DNA of 64,000 bases, from the NCBI RefSeq assembly GCF_000150275.1, contig NW_002060947.1, positions 2,469,740-2,533,739 of the forward strand, written 5' to 3'. The DNA is from Trichoplax adhaerens (taxonomy: Eukaryota > Placozoa > Uniplacotomia > Trichoplacea > Trichoplacidae). Position numbers and translations under genes: made by a program. This document shows, piece by piece, positions 10,707 through 25,100 of this stretch (positions are counted from its first letter, which is position 1; every line of letters starts with the position of its first letter). The notes below the pieces were generated by a model. It searched no databases. It saw only the letters and a list, made by a program, of their open reading frames with translations, and was not told where the DNA came from.

Positions 10707-13700
10707 TCAAATTTCAATAGATTTTTGGTTGGGCTTCCTAATATGCCGCATGTTACTACCATTTTGAGTCGGTTTAAAAGGCGCATTAACCCCATAAGGT
10801 CGTGGTATTGGCAATTCTGTATCATCATCTGGTATATATGCATTCGGTCTTGGCTCTGCTGTTGTAGATATACCACCTGGCAGCATGCATTTCTGCTCTT
10901 CTTCGCTGATCTGTATTATCATGATTACATTAAAAACAGATTTTGTAAAAAATTCTTATCCAAATAGAAACAAAATGAAAATCACTAAAAATATCATCCT
11001 ACTTGTAACAAGGCTTGTTTATCACGAACTCGTTGAGATTCATTCCTTTGCTGTTTTTGCCACTCTTGCTCAATTTCCATTGATGGAGCTTCACCCATTT
11101 CCATTCTAACGTAACACTGCTCAAGCACTCTTTCTCTCTCTTTAACAATTTCCTGAAATTTCATTGTTTGAGCCTATACACACATATTTTATAGAGAAAT
11201 TTAATTAATAAATACATTTATTATACATACCAGCTATATACATCGCATATATATATATGTACTCGTAATTATAATTTCAAAGAGGCAAAAAAGTATCCTT
11301 CCAATTCAAGGCTTATATTAACCGTAAGATGCAATATCAATATACGCGTATCTATACCATATTTATTGATTCTATAAACGCTATATAAATATTTGTTGAA
11401 AGGATCATTTCAATAATTGCATGGAACCATTAATGTTGTAAGCTTAAGAGTAACTATAGTTAAGAAATTCCTAGCTGTAGGTGTCTTGCATTAATACAAG
11501 TATGTTAAATTTGAATCAGTAAAATAAAATTATAGCTGAATCTTTACTTTAGACTTTAAACATTACATATTACTTATTACGTAAATGTCTTGAAATGAGC
11601 ACATTTTTGAATGAGTAAGGATTAGCTATACCGAAGAAAGATAAAGCATAAACACTATACAACTCAAACCTGATTCATGGATAGTTCCGATATCTTTGAC
11701 ATCGTTTTGCGGGTCATCTCCTTAATTCTGTTCTTTAAGTCGTTAACCTTTAAAAAATTGAGAGGATGAGATATGGAATAAATTGTTTACCTAAGTCTCA
11801 TTGAGTTACCATTCTAGCCAAATTTAGAGTATCATCTTTCCTAGAATTCATCTTTTCTTCTGCTCTCTCAACTAGTCTAGAAATTTCTTCCAGAATTAAA
11901 TCCTTTTCCAATAAAAATTCCTCTTTTTCGGATAATCTAATTTCAAGCTATTGGGTTACAAACTGCATGTTAAGATGTTATGGTTAAATAATCAATATCC
12001 AATGTAATCATTACTTCACCCCTTCAATTCTCTTATGTACTTCCTCTAAAGACATGTCTTTTCCATCAAGAAACCTTATTCTTTTAAAATTATCTGGAGA
12101 TTCTACTAATTTTTCTAATTCTTTTGCTTTATCCTGGACACTTGAAAGCTATAGGTTTGAGGATGTTTAGCACATAACATTACTATCATATATAAGAAAA
12201 CATGAAACAGTACCTCAATTTGCAGCTTAACTAATTCGTCATCGAGGTCTTTTCGTTGTGAAATTTCTTTTCGTGTTACTTCAATAGATCGTTTTAACTC
12301 AGTAATCTGTGAATTTATCATAAAAGTCCACATATAAATCCTAACTACGCAAAGATAGGCATCGAAAGCTTATAGATGACATAATAGGTTTACCTCCATA
12401 TTCATAAAGCGAATCATCTCATCCTTAGCATTTATTTCCAAATTTCCATTCCTAATGACGGTATCTGTTGACAGAAGGTTATCCCACATCATTCAACTTA
12501 GAAGTATAGTATAATATTAAAGTTTAATCATACCAGTGTAGTTGATACACGTTAATATCAGCATACCTTGGATATTTACTTTTTCGTAAAAAACACACAC
12601 TTCTTCATTTCGCTCAATTAACTGAATTCCTCTATAATGGTTAATTGATCATCGGTTGACGTTTGTATGCAAGTAATTACTATTTTAATAAGTAATTAAA
12701 CCCAGAAAAATTATAAGCTACCTTTCATTTCTATCCTTAACTGCTGATTCATAGCGTTCCCTTAACTTTACATCATATTATAACAGATTAGAATGTGATA
12801 ACTTATAACGTTTTACAGTAAAGAAAACACATATTATTAGAATTACCCGGAGCATATCTAATTCAGCTGAATTGATTATTGAATTCAGTTTGGTAATATT
12901 TAAACGCTATTGAGCATTAATATAAAAGAAATTAGTATAAAGTACATTCTCGCTTAATTGATTATGATACCTATTCAATACATGTAATTACTGATCTGAC
13001 CTGCTGCTCAACTTTTTCTCGATTATCTTGCTGAAATTTAAATTGTTTACTCAGTTCGCTTCTTAAACTATCTTTGATAATTATGGAATTGCTATGCTTG
13101 AGCTTAGATTTTTGATACTGCCTAAAGTATTAATAAAAAAGGGAAGAATTTAGACATCGAGGCTGTGATAGAATAGCGAAAACTTATCCATATAGCTTGA
13201 TGATATACGTAGACAGCATATAGCGACGCTAAATTTATTACAAACAATACTCACCTCTCCTTAGCATTTACTGAAGTACGTAAAATTTCAATTTCATTTT
13301 GAAGAATCTTTATTTTTTCTCTCATTTCAGCAGCTCTCTATAAGGAATGTGCATATCAAATTTACTCCAGATATCACCTCACTTACACTCTACATAATGA
13401 ATAATACTGATGTCAGATTATTTTAGTAGCGCTTCCGTACCTGAGTGCTGGTTTGAATTAAATTTACACATTTATTACGATCATTTTTAATTACGTCGTA
13501 TAATTTTGCGAAATCTTTTAATCTTTATTATAAAGCAAAATCAGGCATCATTAGAAATGCTATATCATAACACTATACATTTTTTTTATTAATATAGTTG
13601 CTAGTTACTAATTAACTAAAATCAGTCAATTGTAAACCGTCGCCACTATACCGAATTGTTTAACTACGTACAATTGCACCAAGCAATATAAAATGACAAT

Positions 13701-16700
13701 ACCTTTGCTGCATTTCCATATTTTTTTTTGCAGCATCCTGAATAGCAAGGTCCTTAATCTTTAGATCCTCTAAAGCCCTATGATAACGTAACTGAAAAGC
13801 AATACAAAATTACTTTATCTCTCTAACAATCATTACATTTTCAAATAACTCAGTTTATTTATCTGACATGCTCATTGAAACATACTTCGGCCCTCATAAA
13901 ATCTCTGGATTTTTGCTCTCTTTCGTCCGTCTAAATTAAATATTACAATTGGTTTATACCTGACCTCAAGACAACGTTAGCATAAAATCCGGAGATCTTA
14001 ATAAAATCATTTAAACTACATGTAGATCCGGCAAATGTAATGTAAGGAAGAAGAGATTTACATCAAATTTGGCTTGTAAATTATACATCCTTACAAAGTG
14101 AAGACATAAGGTACAATAAAATGCAGTAATAAACATCAGAAAATAGATTATCCAGAAAAGAACTTAGCGATACAACTCTTTGATAATTTATGTTTTAATA
14201 TGTTACCCGATACCTTTATTGCAACCATTCTGCCAAGGTCCATAACATCATCTCTTAATTCGCATTGTTGGGATATCAACAGCTCCTCTTCAGCCATACA
14301 GACTTCGACCCGATTTCTCTCAGTTGATGTTAGTGTATTCTTAACAGTAAGTAGTATTATATTGGACTAATTATAAGTAACGAAAGAAAAGACAAAGAGA
14401 ACAAATGATATCGGTTTGTAGGAGTAGTACCTGCTGTAAAAGTAATCGTCTAGCGGCTTCCACTTCCTTTAGTAATTCCTTCCGTTTTTGTTGTAAAGCT
14501 GTATCATCTTTTGGATGACTTTCTAACTATAAATTACAAAGTCGCATTCAATTGAAAGTACATTATATGCTACAAATATAATAGTAGAATTTTACCTGTA
14601 GCTTAGCTTTCGTGTGTATCGTTTTCATTAAATTATAAGCATCTTCAGACCCTTTCAATTGCAGTTCTATTTTCTTAACGTTTCTATGGTAAAAATCGTG
14701 CAATGTTTAAGAAGAATTACTGTGATCATAGCTAAAGTTAGAACGTAAGCAACTATACTTTAAGAAGCGTTCTTTCTCTCGCAATTTTCTTGCATTTATG
14801 TCGTGCTGATTTTTTCTTTCCAAATTTGCATGTCGTAGTTTTACTTCCAATGAAGCTCGCTGTTCCAGCAATTCCGTTTCTTGTTCTTTGCTAAGTTCAA
14901 ACTGTTTTAATAAAGTATCATATTCTCTTTCCTAATCTCAGTATAAAAGGTAGATAGATTTTCATTATTAAATTGATAAAGACTCAGTCTTCAAAACACT
15001 TATAAATTATTCATACCCGTGCTTCAAGCAACGCAAAACTATTATCGAGTTCTTCAGTAACATAAACCTTGTTTTCCTCTAGCCGCCGTCTTCTTTCATC
15101 AAGCTGCTTCAACTGGGACAAAAGTGTAATATAAGTATGATTTACATAAAATGGTTTATTTGATCATTTAAAGCCATCTCTCTATATTAATAAACCTCGG
15201 AGTTGTAGTCTTCTGCTACTCTATCTAATTCATCCTTTCTATTAGTTATATCACTAAAATAAAAAGTAACATTTATTTTATGATTTGCTTTGTTGCAATC
15301 AAATTAAAATATTTGCTAACTTAAATAAGTCAGGCCTATAAACAACAATACAGAGAGCTAAACTTCCATTTAGGATTTTTCCAAACTATCATTCAATAAA
15401 ATATATTAGCAGACCCCACACTCGTAATACTCGCGTAGTCTTTACTTGTACAGGTACAAGTTTTTGCTTTATGTACTCGTAAGTATGTACTCAATAGTAC
15501 ACACAAACACGGATAAAATTAACTTATTATATATAGGATATCAGGACAAGTAATAATATCACTTGATTTAAATATTTTAAAATATCCTTTGCATGTACAA
15601 ATTTAACTGTAGAAATTGTAGAGATCGTTAAAGACACAGAATACAAAAAGGAACATACCTTTTATTTCTAGCTAGCAATTCATACTGTTCATGTATGTTA
15701 GCGGGTTCTCCGTGTATTCGGACCAAGTCATCCTTCATATCATAATAGTAACAATGAAGAAAAGATCAACCTCTATTTTCCATCAATATGAAATTACTTT
15801 ACTCATTCCATTAGCTACTAACCTTTAAGATTGACTCTTCCTTCATATATTTATCCTAAAGAAATTATTTAATGTAATTTATATTTTATAAGTACGATAA
15901 TCATCAGAACTATTTACTAACTATATGTTTCAGCAAGATCTCATGATCATGTCTTTTAGCTTCAAGTTCCTCGCTAAGGTTCTTGATTTCTAATGTTCTT
16001 TGATCTACAGAAGCCTTATATTCTTTGCTATCCTTAGATAAATCCTTCAACTTCTTTTCAATTTCCTACCAGATCATTAAATTTAATAAAATAGAGTCAT
16101 GATCAAAATCATTCTTACTATAAGATTATTTTAGAAACTATTTAGACATTATGACTGACCGACAATTTAGGAATCCTTTCGTATTCGCGTTGGATTAATC
16201 GAACTTCTTCTTGTAAGCTATAATTAAATTATAGTTTAGATATATATGGGACTACCTGTTTATATTTTTCCCTACCTTTCTATCTCAAAATTGAGCTTAT
16301 CACAGCGATTCTCGGACTGGATAACTTCATTATGATGCTAATATAGATTTCAAGACGGTGATACGGAAACAAAATTGGAATATAATAAATTATAAGTTCA
16401 AGGATGAAAATGTGTAGCAATTTGAAAGTATACAAGAGTTCCCATATATTCAGTACCTGCAGTAATTCTTGTCGTAACTGACTGACTTCAGTTAAAGAAT
16501 CATTTTCAGGAAATTCTTCTGCCTTGCGTAAACTTTCCTTCTGCTTATGTACCGTCTACATATAATTAGCATTATGTATGTAATTATTCCATTTTTTAGA
16601 TTCTCTACTTGATAAGAACAATAATTTGGGATTTTCTTCGTTATTTGTTACCGTATCTAGCTGTTTTGCATCCTGTAACAGTTTAACTTCTTTATTTCTG

Positions 16701-17156
16701 CAACTGAGTATGTAAATATACAGATATTACGATTTTTTATCACAGTAATGACTCTTGAAATTTATAGTGTAACTAATACATCATTTTAAAAAATAATTTA
16801 CTCCTGCAACGCTTGATAGGTCTGAGAATAATTAGCCTTGAGACGGGCCATTTTTTCTCCGGTAATTTTTCCTTCATAAAATGCCTATTTTATATATGCA
16901 ATACATCTGAATAAGTAACTGGGAATAATTTTTGGTTACATTTTTTGCCCAATGCATGTTGTAAAGAAATAAAATGAAAAGCAGAACTGTAGCTCATAAG
17001 TCTGTAGTCTAATACCTCGTCTAATGCTTGATAGGCAATGCTATTTTGAATATCATTGGTTTCCGGAGAAGCATTTAAAATTGTTGGAGCGATAGCGCTG
17101 ACTATATAACTCTTGCCATTCGAAGAGCTATCATCACTTTCATTAGAGATATCCAT
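10707..17156 (-). CDS. CCDC146: CCDC146 (MBO2-like) ciliary/centriolar coiled-coil protein, many exons
   Basis: About 25 short exons encode a long coiled-coil protein. Exon 1 is 17156-17016 (starts [11 protein letters not shown]), exon 2 is 16884-16802, and the stop is at 10707-10709. The N-terminal join reads [17 protein letters not shown], matching the conserved start of CCDC146. The last exon ends with [27 protein letters not shown] and NMRHIRKP, the diagnostic C-terminus of the family. The middle is heptad-rich Glu/Lys/Leu sequence throughout. Human CCDC146 is about 955 residues; this looks comparable. Family members localise to centrioles and axonemal microtubules (Chlamydomonas MBO2 is flagellar), so the expected role is in cilia. 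Exact borders of the middle exons were not all resolved; in-frame stops at intron edges explain why no long open frame exists. Confidence 0.92.
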
Positions 17157-18551
17157 TTAATTGACGTCGTTTAGGATATAACGGACCGTGCTCCTGTATT
17201 CGTATATTGTACGCGTATAGTATTAGAAAGCTATTGTTAAATACGAGTAAATAACCTTAGAGTTTAAATAAATTTAACCTATATCCCTGAATTACTATGC
17301 TACTAATCACAATTATTTACTTCAACAGATTTCTGTAAGAACGGTAAGTAGCACTATTGCCTCTTGAGTAAATGATGTGATAGTAATACTGTATGCATTT
17401 ATGCTTACTTCAATATTTTAAGATAGTATCAAAATTTTGAACAAGCACGTCGTCATGGAAACCGTGAAAGTATCCGTCATCTGTCAGTCAGGGACTTCTA
17501 AGAAATCTCTGTATCAGAGTTTTAGAGCAATTGTTATTTCGACTAAGTGCAATTTAAAGTCTTGATAAAATCGCTTAAAACTTTAGTATAATATTGCATA
17601 ACAGTCACCAAACACCGTATAGTACGTGTATACTGCATACTTCTCCCGTAAGTAGAACTACAGTAGCTTAACGTCGTAATGCAATTTCCATTGTATAGAC
17701 TGGTTTATTAATAATTATTATAATACAGTGCTATTTGTATAATCGAGGCATTCAAACCGATGTTTGCTACATTAATTAGCAACCTCTGCCGTACACATTA
17801 GCTTACTACTGATTTTACAAAAGTACTATATACTCCCGTATTGCCATACTGTTTTTAATTTTGAATATTTTACTGCTGGGAACAACCATTAGAGTAACAG
17901 TAAGCGCACGGCCAGAAACCTTTCTTGCCATATTAAGAAGCATTTGGGCTTGATTAAGTATATAACAAAGTGATCGCATATTTAAAGAATTTTTTGACTA
18001 AATAGCTACGTGCATAACATACAAACTGACAATGGTTGCCAGTATTTAGGACTTACGATGTGGGTGTATGTGCAGTACAGTAGTTAATTAATGTACAATT
18101 TTAAAGGGATTAAGAGATATTTAGATCTTTTGATCAAGCTTTTACGTGCATGTACTCGTAATCCTTTAAAAAGTTTAAAAAAGTCTTGTCAGATCTTGAT
18201 GAAAACTCTTCAGCCAGGTTTATAGCACTACCGTGAATATTTTACGTTAAAACCGAATAGCTTCTTTATTCTATAAAATACAAGGTATTAGTGCTCCCAA
18301 TACGTTCAAAAATCATTTAACATGATCATCTGATAGGTTTATTTTTGAAAATCAGCTTCTTTAGCCAAATGTAACTATGTGCTCGTTTCACATCAATTAC
18401 TATAGATCGATTGTTATTTAACGAGATTGAAATTCACAAAACACAACCTAAATGAAAACTTTGTCGGCCATGTAGCCGTTTCAAATTTGGTAATTACTTT
18501 CATTTATTAACAGATTTGTGGTGATCTTAAGAAGTATGACAAAATTACGTG
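17157..18551. other. Spacer between CCDC146 5' end and RPN1 3' end
   Basis: About 1.4 kb of AT-rich sequence with no credible gene. It must contain the CCDC146 promoter, but I see no convincing core motif. Only one short pentamer core is present (near 18074), so CCDC146 lacks the array found near most other 5' ends here. Confidence 0.5.
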
Positions 18552-21500
18552 TTACAAATTGGAATTTAAAATGGCAATTTCTTCGGCTAATTTGGAACGC
18601 TTCGCCATATTACTCTGCAGGTTATCTATGTATTTTTCGCGATCAATCTTACCAACTACTATCTGTTCGGTTAAAGATGCTGTCTGATCAAGAAGATGCT
18701 TGCGTTCCATTTCCTTAGTTTGTATTTCTTGAATCTAGGGAAAAAAGAGATATGAAATAAAAATGTAACATATATAACATAATCAAAGATTACTTAGAAT
18801 TTCTCAGGTGTTTACCTGCTGCGTTATAGTGCTCTCTGCCTTTTCAGTACCGAGTTTTTCAAGGAAAACAGTAACATCAGCATAAATTTTTTTATAATCA
18901 AGGTCAAATTTCTTGCGGGCTGATCCGAAAGCATTGCTGTTTTTTTGCGCTTTATACTTGGAGATTGCAGAACTAAAACTTTCATAAAGACTTTCACGAT
19001 TTTCTTGAAGGCACTGAATTTCCTCTAATATACCGGCGACTTTCTGACGGGCTTCATTTGCTTCGTCTTTAATGACTGAGAAATCCAATCGAACATATAT
19101 AACAACGACAAGGAATAGTAGATACAACGAACCTACCACAAGCAGAGGCTCGCGTAAAAGCAAAATTTGGGAAAAATCATAGCGTAGCTAGAAGCAAGAC
19201 AGACCACCTGCATTAATACCGAAACATAAACATTCAGGTAATATTTTGAAGTAACTTACATTAAAATCTTGAATGTGATGTTCTACTAATTTAGATTTAT
19301 GAATAGAAATAACAGGACGACCAACGACATCTAAGTACGTAAAATGTAGCCCATCTGCATCACGCTCTACTTGATAAGGAGCTTTGAAAATGATATTTCT
19401 GAAATCAATGTAAATATATGGTTACTTGAAATTTAACGAATGTCGTAAGGGTTTAATTAATTGGTAAATTTAATTATATAAACTTGCATATTTATAGCAG
19501 CTTACTTTGCGCCTTCAGGTAAAATGATACGAAGCTTAATATTTTCTATCACACAGTTATCGAAAATATGGTCTATCAGTCTCATTTGCAAAAGATAAGA
19601 ATTGCCATTAGAGTATAAATATTGAAAGCTTGGCACATTGTAACCAAGAGTGTAATGGGTTTGCCAACCACCGAATAGGGGGAATCGAGGACGAATATCG
19701 AGTTCGACCGAATCCTCTAACTGCAACATGTGGCTAGTAGATATGTTTCCAATTTCATCCCTATAGTATACATCTTTAGCAGAAGCAGGAAGTACAGTTT
19801 TAAATGATTTGACAGCAGGTATGTTTTCGTAAGATTGTCCTCTTTGAAAGTCGAATCTTGAAAAGGATCCTATATTGGTATATTAACTTCAATATATTAG
19901 ATACTGGAACTTTCCCAAATTTAGATTGTATTAATATTCTTTATCACCTTTCAAAGCAGCTCCGACGTGCTTAATATGGATTTTTTCTTCAACAGCTATA
20001 TTTCCCCAGTGAGAAACTTCGATCACTCTTTCGAGACTAACTACGGATAAGAATGGAGAGTTGTTCTCGTAGTGAATTGTTACAGATGTACCGTCAAATG
20101 CAGGTGTATTTCTGTATGGGCCATATGTAATCGTGCTACCGGACAAGCTTACGGGCTTCACTTTGGAATAGCTTTCAACATTACTAGAGGCCAAAGTTAC
20201 AGTAGTTATTTGCTTGATAGTATTATAGGGAGAGAAAAAGTATGGACTGCCATCATAAATGACCAACTGCTTGTCCAATTGATTAATTTGGGCGGGATAA
20301 GGTCTCAAAGCATTCACAAAAACCATTTCAATTTCCACTGCCACAGTCCCACTAGGAGCAACGTTGTCTCTTAATTGCAGGCGGTAGAAGCTTTTATCCC
20401 TATATAAAACCAATTATTTTAGAAATCCTTAATTTAGCCTTGACAGTCGCGCAGAATCGCTAAATATCACGACACATAATAACTTCGGCCTCATTATTAA
20501 TTAATTATCCTTTGCTAATAGTACTGTTCTGTGCTAAATGCAGCTTTGTATATGACATATAACTACAGTGGTAATAAAAAAACTATGCATAGTAATCAAC
20601 TTTAATCAATTATTATTTTAACGCTGCATATGTGAATGTAGTTATACAGTACGGTATAAGTGTACATTTTTGATACAAAATCAATCCTGCATGAGCTGCA
20701 TTTTACAATTATGTCATGCGTTGTTACTGTGTTCTGTAAAAGACGTGCATTTGTGCAATACGTATAAGTTTCCACTTAAGAAAAGCCGCTTTATAATTTA
20801 CGAAAAGCGAGCAACTGTTTTACATTTCTAAGAAATACCTATTATCGGAGATCGAAACACGCCTCGGCATTAAAGGATGTTTGTTAGATGCGTCGGTTTT
20901 AACCTATCAACAGATATCCAACATTACTGCTGAAATAATATAAGTAATATACTAAAAATACAGAATTGCGTCAATTTAATACGATTGTATCGTCCTAATT
21001 TACATACTGTCGTATAGAAGGATAATTTAAAACTCGTGAACAACATAATAATCGTTCGTATTTTGTTATGGTAGCAATGAATATTTTTGATAGATGCTAA
21101 ATAAGCTACAGTATTTATTACACTAATTATCATCATCTTTATCGTATAACTGTTCTCAATCAAATTATTCTAAATGTCATACAGTACCAGAGTGCATCAG
21201 TAAGTAAAAAATATCGCTACACACTTGTATTCTTTAGATCTAGACGTAAAAGCTAGCTATAACATCGGAACAAAGCACAAGATCACGTTCTCCATACTCT
21301 ATACAGTACGTACGTGTGGTAATACCGTACACTGCTACATTGTACATCTACTGAGTAAATCAGTGACCCATAAATATACTTTGAGGGCTGAAGTAACAGA
21401 ACTTCTTGCAAAAATTCTACCAGATTAGCATCTACTGGGTATTAAATTCAGTATCGACTATATCTCAAATTTTATGAAATATGCCACGCACTATGTTGCC

Positions 21501-21817
21501 TTACGACTTTGCAAAATTTTCCCATTTTTTTTATAAATTGTATAATCACAACAGTACCGCGATCTTAAGCTTACGTTGGCATCGATAAATGATAACATTT
21601 CATGCATCTTGGATTCAATGGCAATATGAAAGGAATTGATAGAGTTGGTACCAGTATTTTCCATCAAAACTTGAACTTTCATTTTGACTAGTTGGCTACT
21701 AATGTCAATCGATCTCGTAACATCTTTATTGACAATATCGTTATTCAATGAGTCTCTTAAAAGGCCAGAACAACTGCCAGACCACGTCAGAAAAAGTAGT
21801 AATAGATATGTCCGCAT
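18552..21817 (-). CDS. RPN1: Ribophorin I, oligosaccharyltransferase subunit 1, 7 exons
   Basis: Seven exons join in phase: 21817-21575, 20903-20839, 20399-19948, 19869-19506, 19398-19260, 19187-18816 and 18734-18552, giving 605 residues (human 607). The N-terminus ([18 protein letters not shown]) is a clear signal peptide. Conserved luminal motifs include [33 protein letters not shown] and [10 protein letters not shown]. One membrane segment follows [18 protein letters not shown], then IYVRLDFS and a cytosolic helical tail. In known eukaryotes this is a structural, substrate-delivering subunit of the ER N-glycosylation complex. The gene is divergent from HDAC11, with start codons 381 bp apart. 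Confidence 0.97.
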
Positions 21818-22198
21818 TGCTATAGTTTTAATTATCTTAAGAGGGAACTAATGAGTAAGGGATGGCGATGATCTTTCTTGGATGTAATCAATTGCTATAG
21901 ATTGCTATAGATGGCGTTTCATCAAAGCAAATGCAATGAAAATACGAACAGGAAACGAACACATCGACGACAAAGGCATCCTAAGAGTGTGCGCACTTGA
22001 ACCGGTCAGGGCGCATGGTACGGTGTGCGTACTGTACATTACTGTACTGTACTGTACTGTACTGTACAGTACACTGTCGTACAGTAGAGTTTTGCGAAAG
22101 ACAGTCTTGCAGAGTGCAGACACACAGTATGACGATCATGGTGTAGTACTGTACAGTACAGTATTGTAATCTAGCATTTAAAGGAATGATGGCAATCA
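21818..22198. promoter_or_regulatory. Bidirectional promoter spacer RPN1/HDAC11
   Basis: The two start codons face away from each other across 381 bp, so both promoters and 5' UTRs must fit here unless HDAC11 starts elsewhere. The HDAC11 side is occupied by a TACTG/CAGTA array (22028-22165). No TATA box can be assigned. Confidence 0.55.
22028..22165. repeat. TACTG/CAGTA array in the RPN1/HDAC11 divergent spacer
   Basis: A TACTG run of five units (22040-22066) is followed by CAGTA units and further inverted cores up to 22165. The array ends about 34 bp before the proposed HDAC11 start and begins about 210 bp upstream of the RPN1 start. Confidence 0.9.
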
Positions 22199-25100
22199 AT
22201 GATACAGTATATCATAGACGAACAGAGGATGCAGAAGCAGCAGAGGTAATTTTAATTTTTATTTAAAACTTTATTCATTTCTTTCAAGATCACTGGTGAA
22301 AATTGGTGACGGTTATATAAAATCGCAAAATCTTACTGATTGTCATTTTAAAGCTGTACCGTATCTACAGTACCTTACCCGTACATCCACAACGTCAATC
22401 GGTCGAATAATTAATATTTGTGTTACTTTTATATTATTGAGTACTGTAGTTACTCATAGTTATATTATTTTAACCTTAAGCAATAATTGGGCTCATTTAG
22501 CCGTACTTATTCCATTCGCTGATAGGATTAAAAATTGCGTACTCGTTTACATTGGAGTATAGTACATGAGCATCACTCACAGATAGATTAATTCTTTAAA
22601 ATTTGAATTTTGCAGTACAGTATTATGTTAACTTGTTATTGTCGGATTGAATTTACGATCGTACATAATCTTTTTTTGATTGTGGCGCTAGAATCATCAA
22701 GTTAACCGTAATTCTGAAATGTTCTAGCAATATTCAACAGACTGTACTGTGCGTTACACTTGCGGTTTAAGTTAATGCCTTTGATACTATAGAAATTTAT
22801 GCTGGTCTTTATAGTCAGTACGGTATATTAAGTTAACAAATACGCATACAAATTCTTTTAAAATATTGCAACTTATTATTATAAATTCCCTTATTATTAT
22901 ACGCGTAGTTAACCAAATATGTGCTTTCGATTTCGGAAAGCACGCACTCACAATCACCACCGTACCCTAATTTATTAGTTCATTGCCTACCTAATAACTG
23001 TTTAATTGAGGTTACACATTGTACTGTACAGTGTATAATGACGTGATTTAATTTGCATTTTAAATTAATGAAAGGAAATCGCCTCCAAAATTTATCGACC
23101 CGAGAACTTCCTTAACGAACCTATACATCGACATTAGAGATAATCAATGGCCTATTGTTTATAGTGATCGTTACGATATCTCCTTCTTCGGCGTAGAAAA
23201 ATTGCATCCATTCGATTCGTGTAAATGGGGAAAGGTCATGGCAATATTAAAATGTAGGTTGCTTTTAGTTGTCCATACAACACGTAAGTGTATGCTATAT
23301 ACGCACTGTATAACTATTTTATTGACAATCCCTAAAATTAGTAGTCAGTAGAGGAAAACTATGTTTTGACTTGATAAAAATGCCTGCTCAATTATTTTGA
23401 AGTACGGATGTAAGTATAACTGGCTGACTGTAGCCAGCTAAAAATATTTAAGTCTATCGACTGTTTTGTGAGAGCTGTAGAATAATTAAATTGCTGCTTT
23501 TCAACGTACAAGTGGTTATACTATTGCATTGAGTTTGATACTTTGTTACTTTACAGTTAGTACAATACATGAAGCATAAATGCGAGTAGATTAATTAAAT
23601 AGCTTGGTATCGTTAATCGTTAGTACAAACGTACCAGTTTTCTTCGATATTTAAGCATATTAATGTGACTGACTTGCGAAAATACTTTGCACAGAATATA
23701 GTAAAGCGTGATAGTTACATTAACGGCACAGGACTACGAAATCGCACGATGTTCTTATTCCTATTACATCCTATCATGTTATTTTCTTTATCCTGCTATG
23801 TATTGACTTATGGGATTCAAAGTAGCTACAGTAATGGCTGCACAAAAGCAAATTCAGGAATAGTTTTCTCATTGTACTTTATCGTATACTAGTGGCATTA
23901 TACTGTAAATAACTGATTCCTCGCAACTAGTTATGCGTTGCAATCAATAAATTAATTATATTGTGAATATTAAACGAGCTTACAAATAATCTTTTACCTA
24001 AAGGGTCTCATCAATGTACTGCATAATTCGTGTCATACGTAGAGGGTATAAAAGCCCAACTAAATTACGGAAGTAGGGTAGTACGTTACAGTATTAAGTA
24101 AAGAGCAAACTTACGAGATACGGCTCTAAATTTTATACAGTTGTACTATTGTGGCTGTACGCTATGTTATATTTAACTAGATAATATCATTTAGATATTA
24201 CAATAATTGATTATGCAAAAAATTTAAAAAACCTTTTCAGCTATGAAATTAATTGGTGACGATGATATTGTAATTCCAAATGAAGCAACGGAAAATGACT
24301 TGCTGGTAGTCCATCCAAGCTCTTATCTGAAGAGTTTAAAGGTTTAATTCGGAGAGATACGCTTATTATAGCTGTAAATCTGTATAGCTAGTTTAAATTA
24401 ACAGACACGCGTATTTATAAATAATTGATACTCTATCAAACTTTATGTGTAGTGTCTGTATCACATTGATCATAATACTGAGCGATGATTAATAGCAGGA
24501 GAAAGAAATAATACATGTACGTATACCTTAGGATTGACTTAAGGTATTAAGAGTATATACCAGGTCACCTGTTGAATTGGGTGTATGTATAAGTTGTTAT
24601 ACGCGTATAAAATAATATAATATAAACGCAACCTGTCGTTTGATAATTGACATCGCATTATTATGCCAAGTACAAGTAACATTTTTAAGATTAATGAAGG
24701 CTTTGATTTATTTATTTCATGCTGATACAGTGGAGCATAACCGTAGCAAATATAATTGAAGTACCATTCGTAGCGTTATTACCAAACTTTGTTGTTCAAA
24801 AACGTATATTGAAAGCATTTCGATATCAGACCGGTGGAACCGTTTTGGTGAGTAAAATTTAAATAAAATGATGACACTTAGAGTGTTCTTTATAGGAGGT
24901 GAAATTACCAATTGGCTATTTTATCATGCTGTATATGATTCACAGGCAGGAAAGTTAGCATTAGAAAGAGGATGGGCTATCAATATTGGTATAATTTTTG
25001 ACTGATCAATTATAATTTCTTTTCAATTATGGCGATATGATCACTCTATCATATTTCCTTCATAAAATGAATGACTATCCCATGAGAAGTTAGGGTATTG

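Noticed and set aside
20072-20374. 100-residue plus-strand frame over RPN1 exon 3
   Set aside because: Antisense shadow; the minus strand carries the conserved ribophorin sequence.
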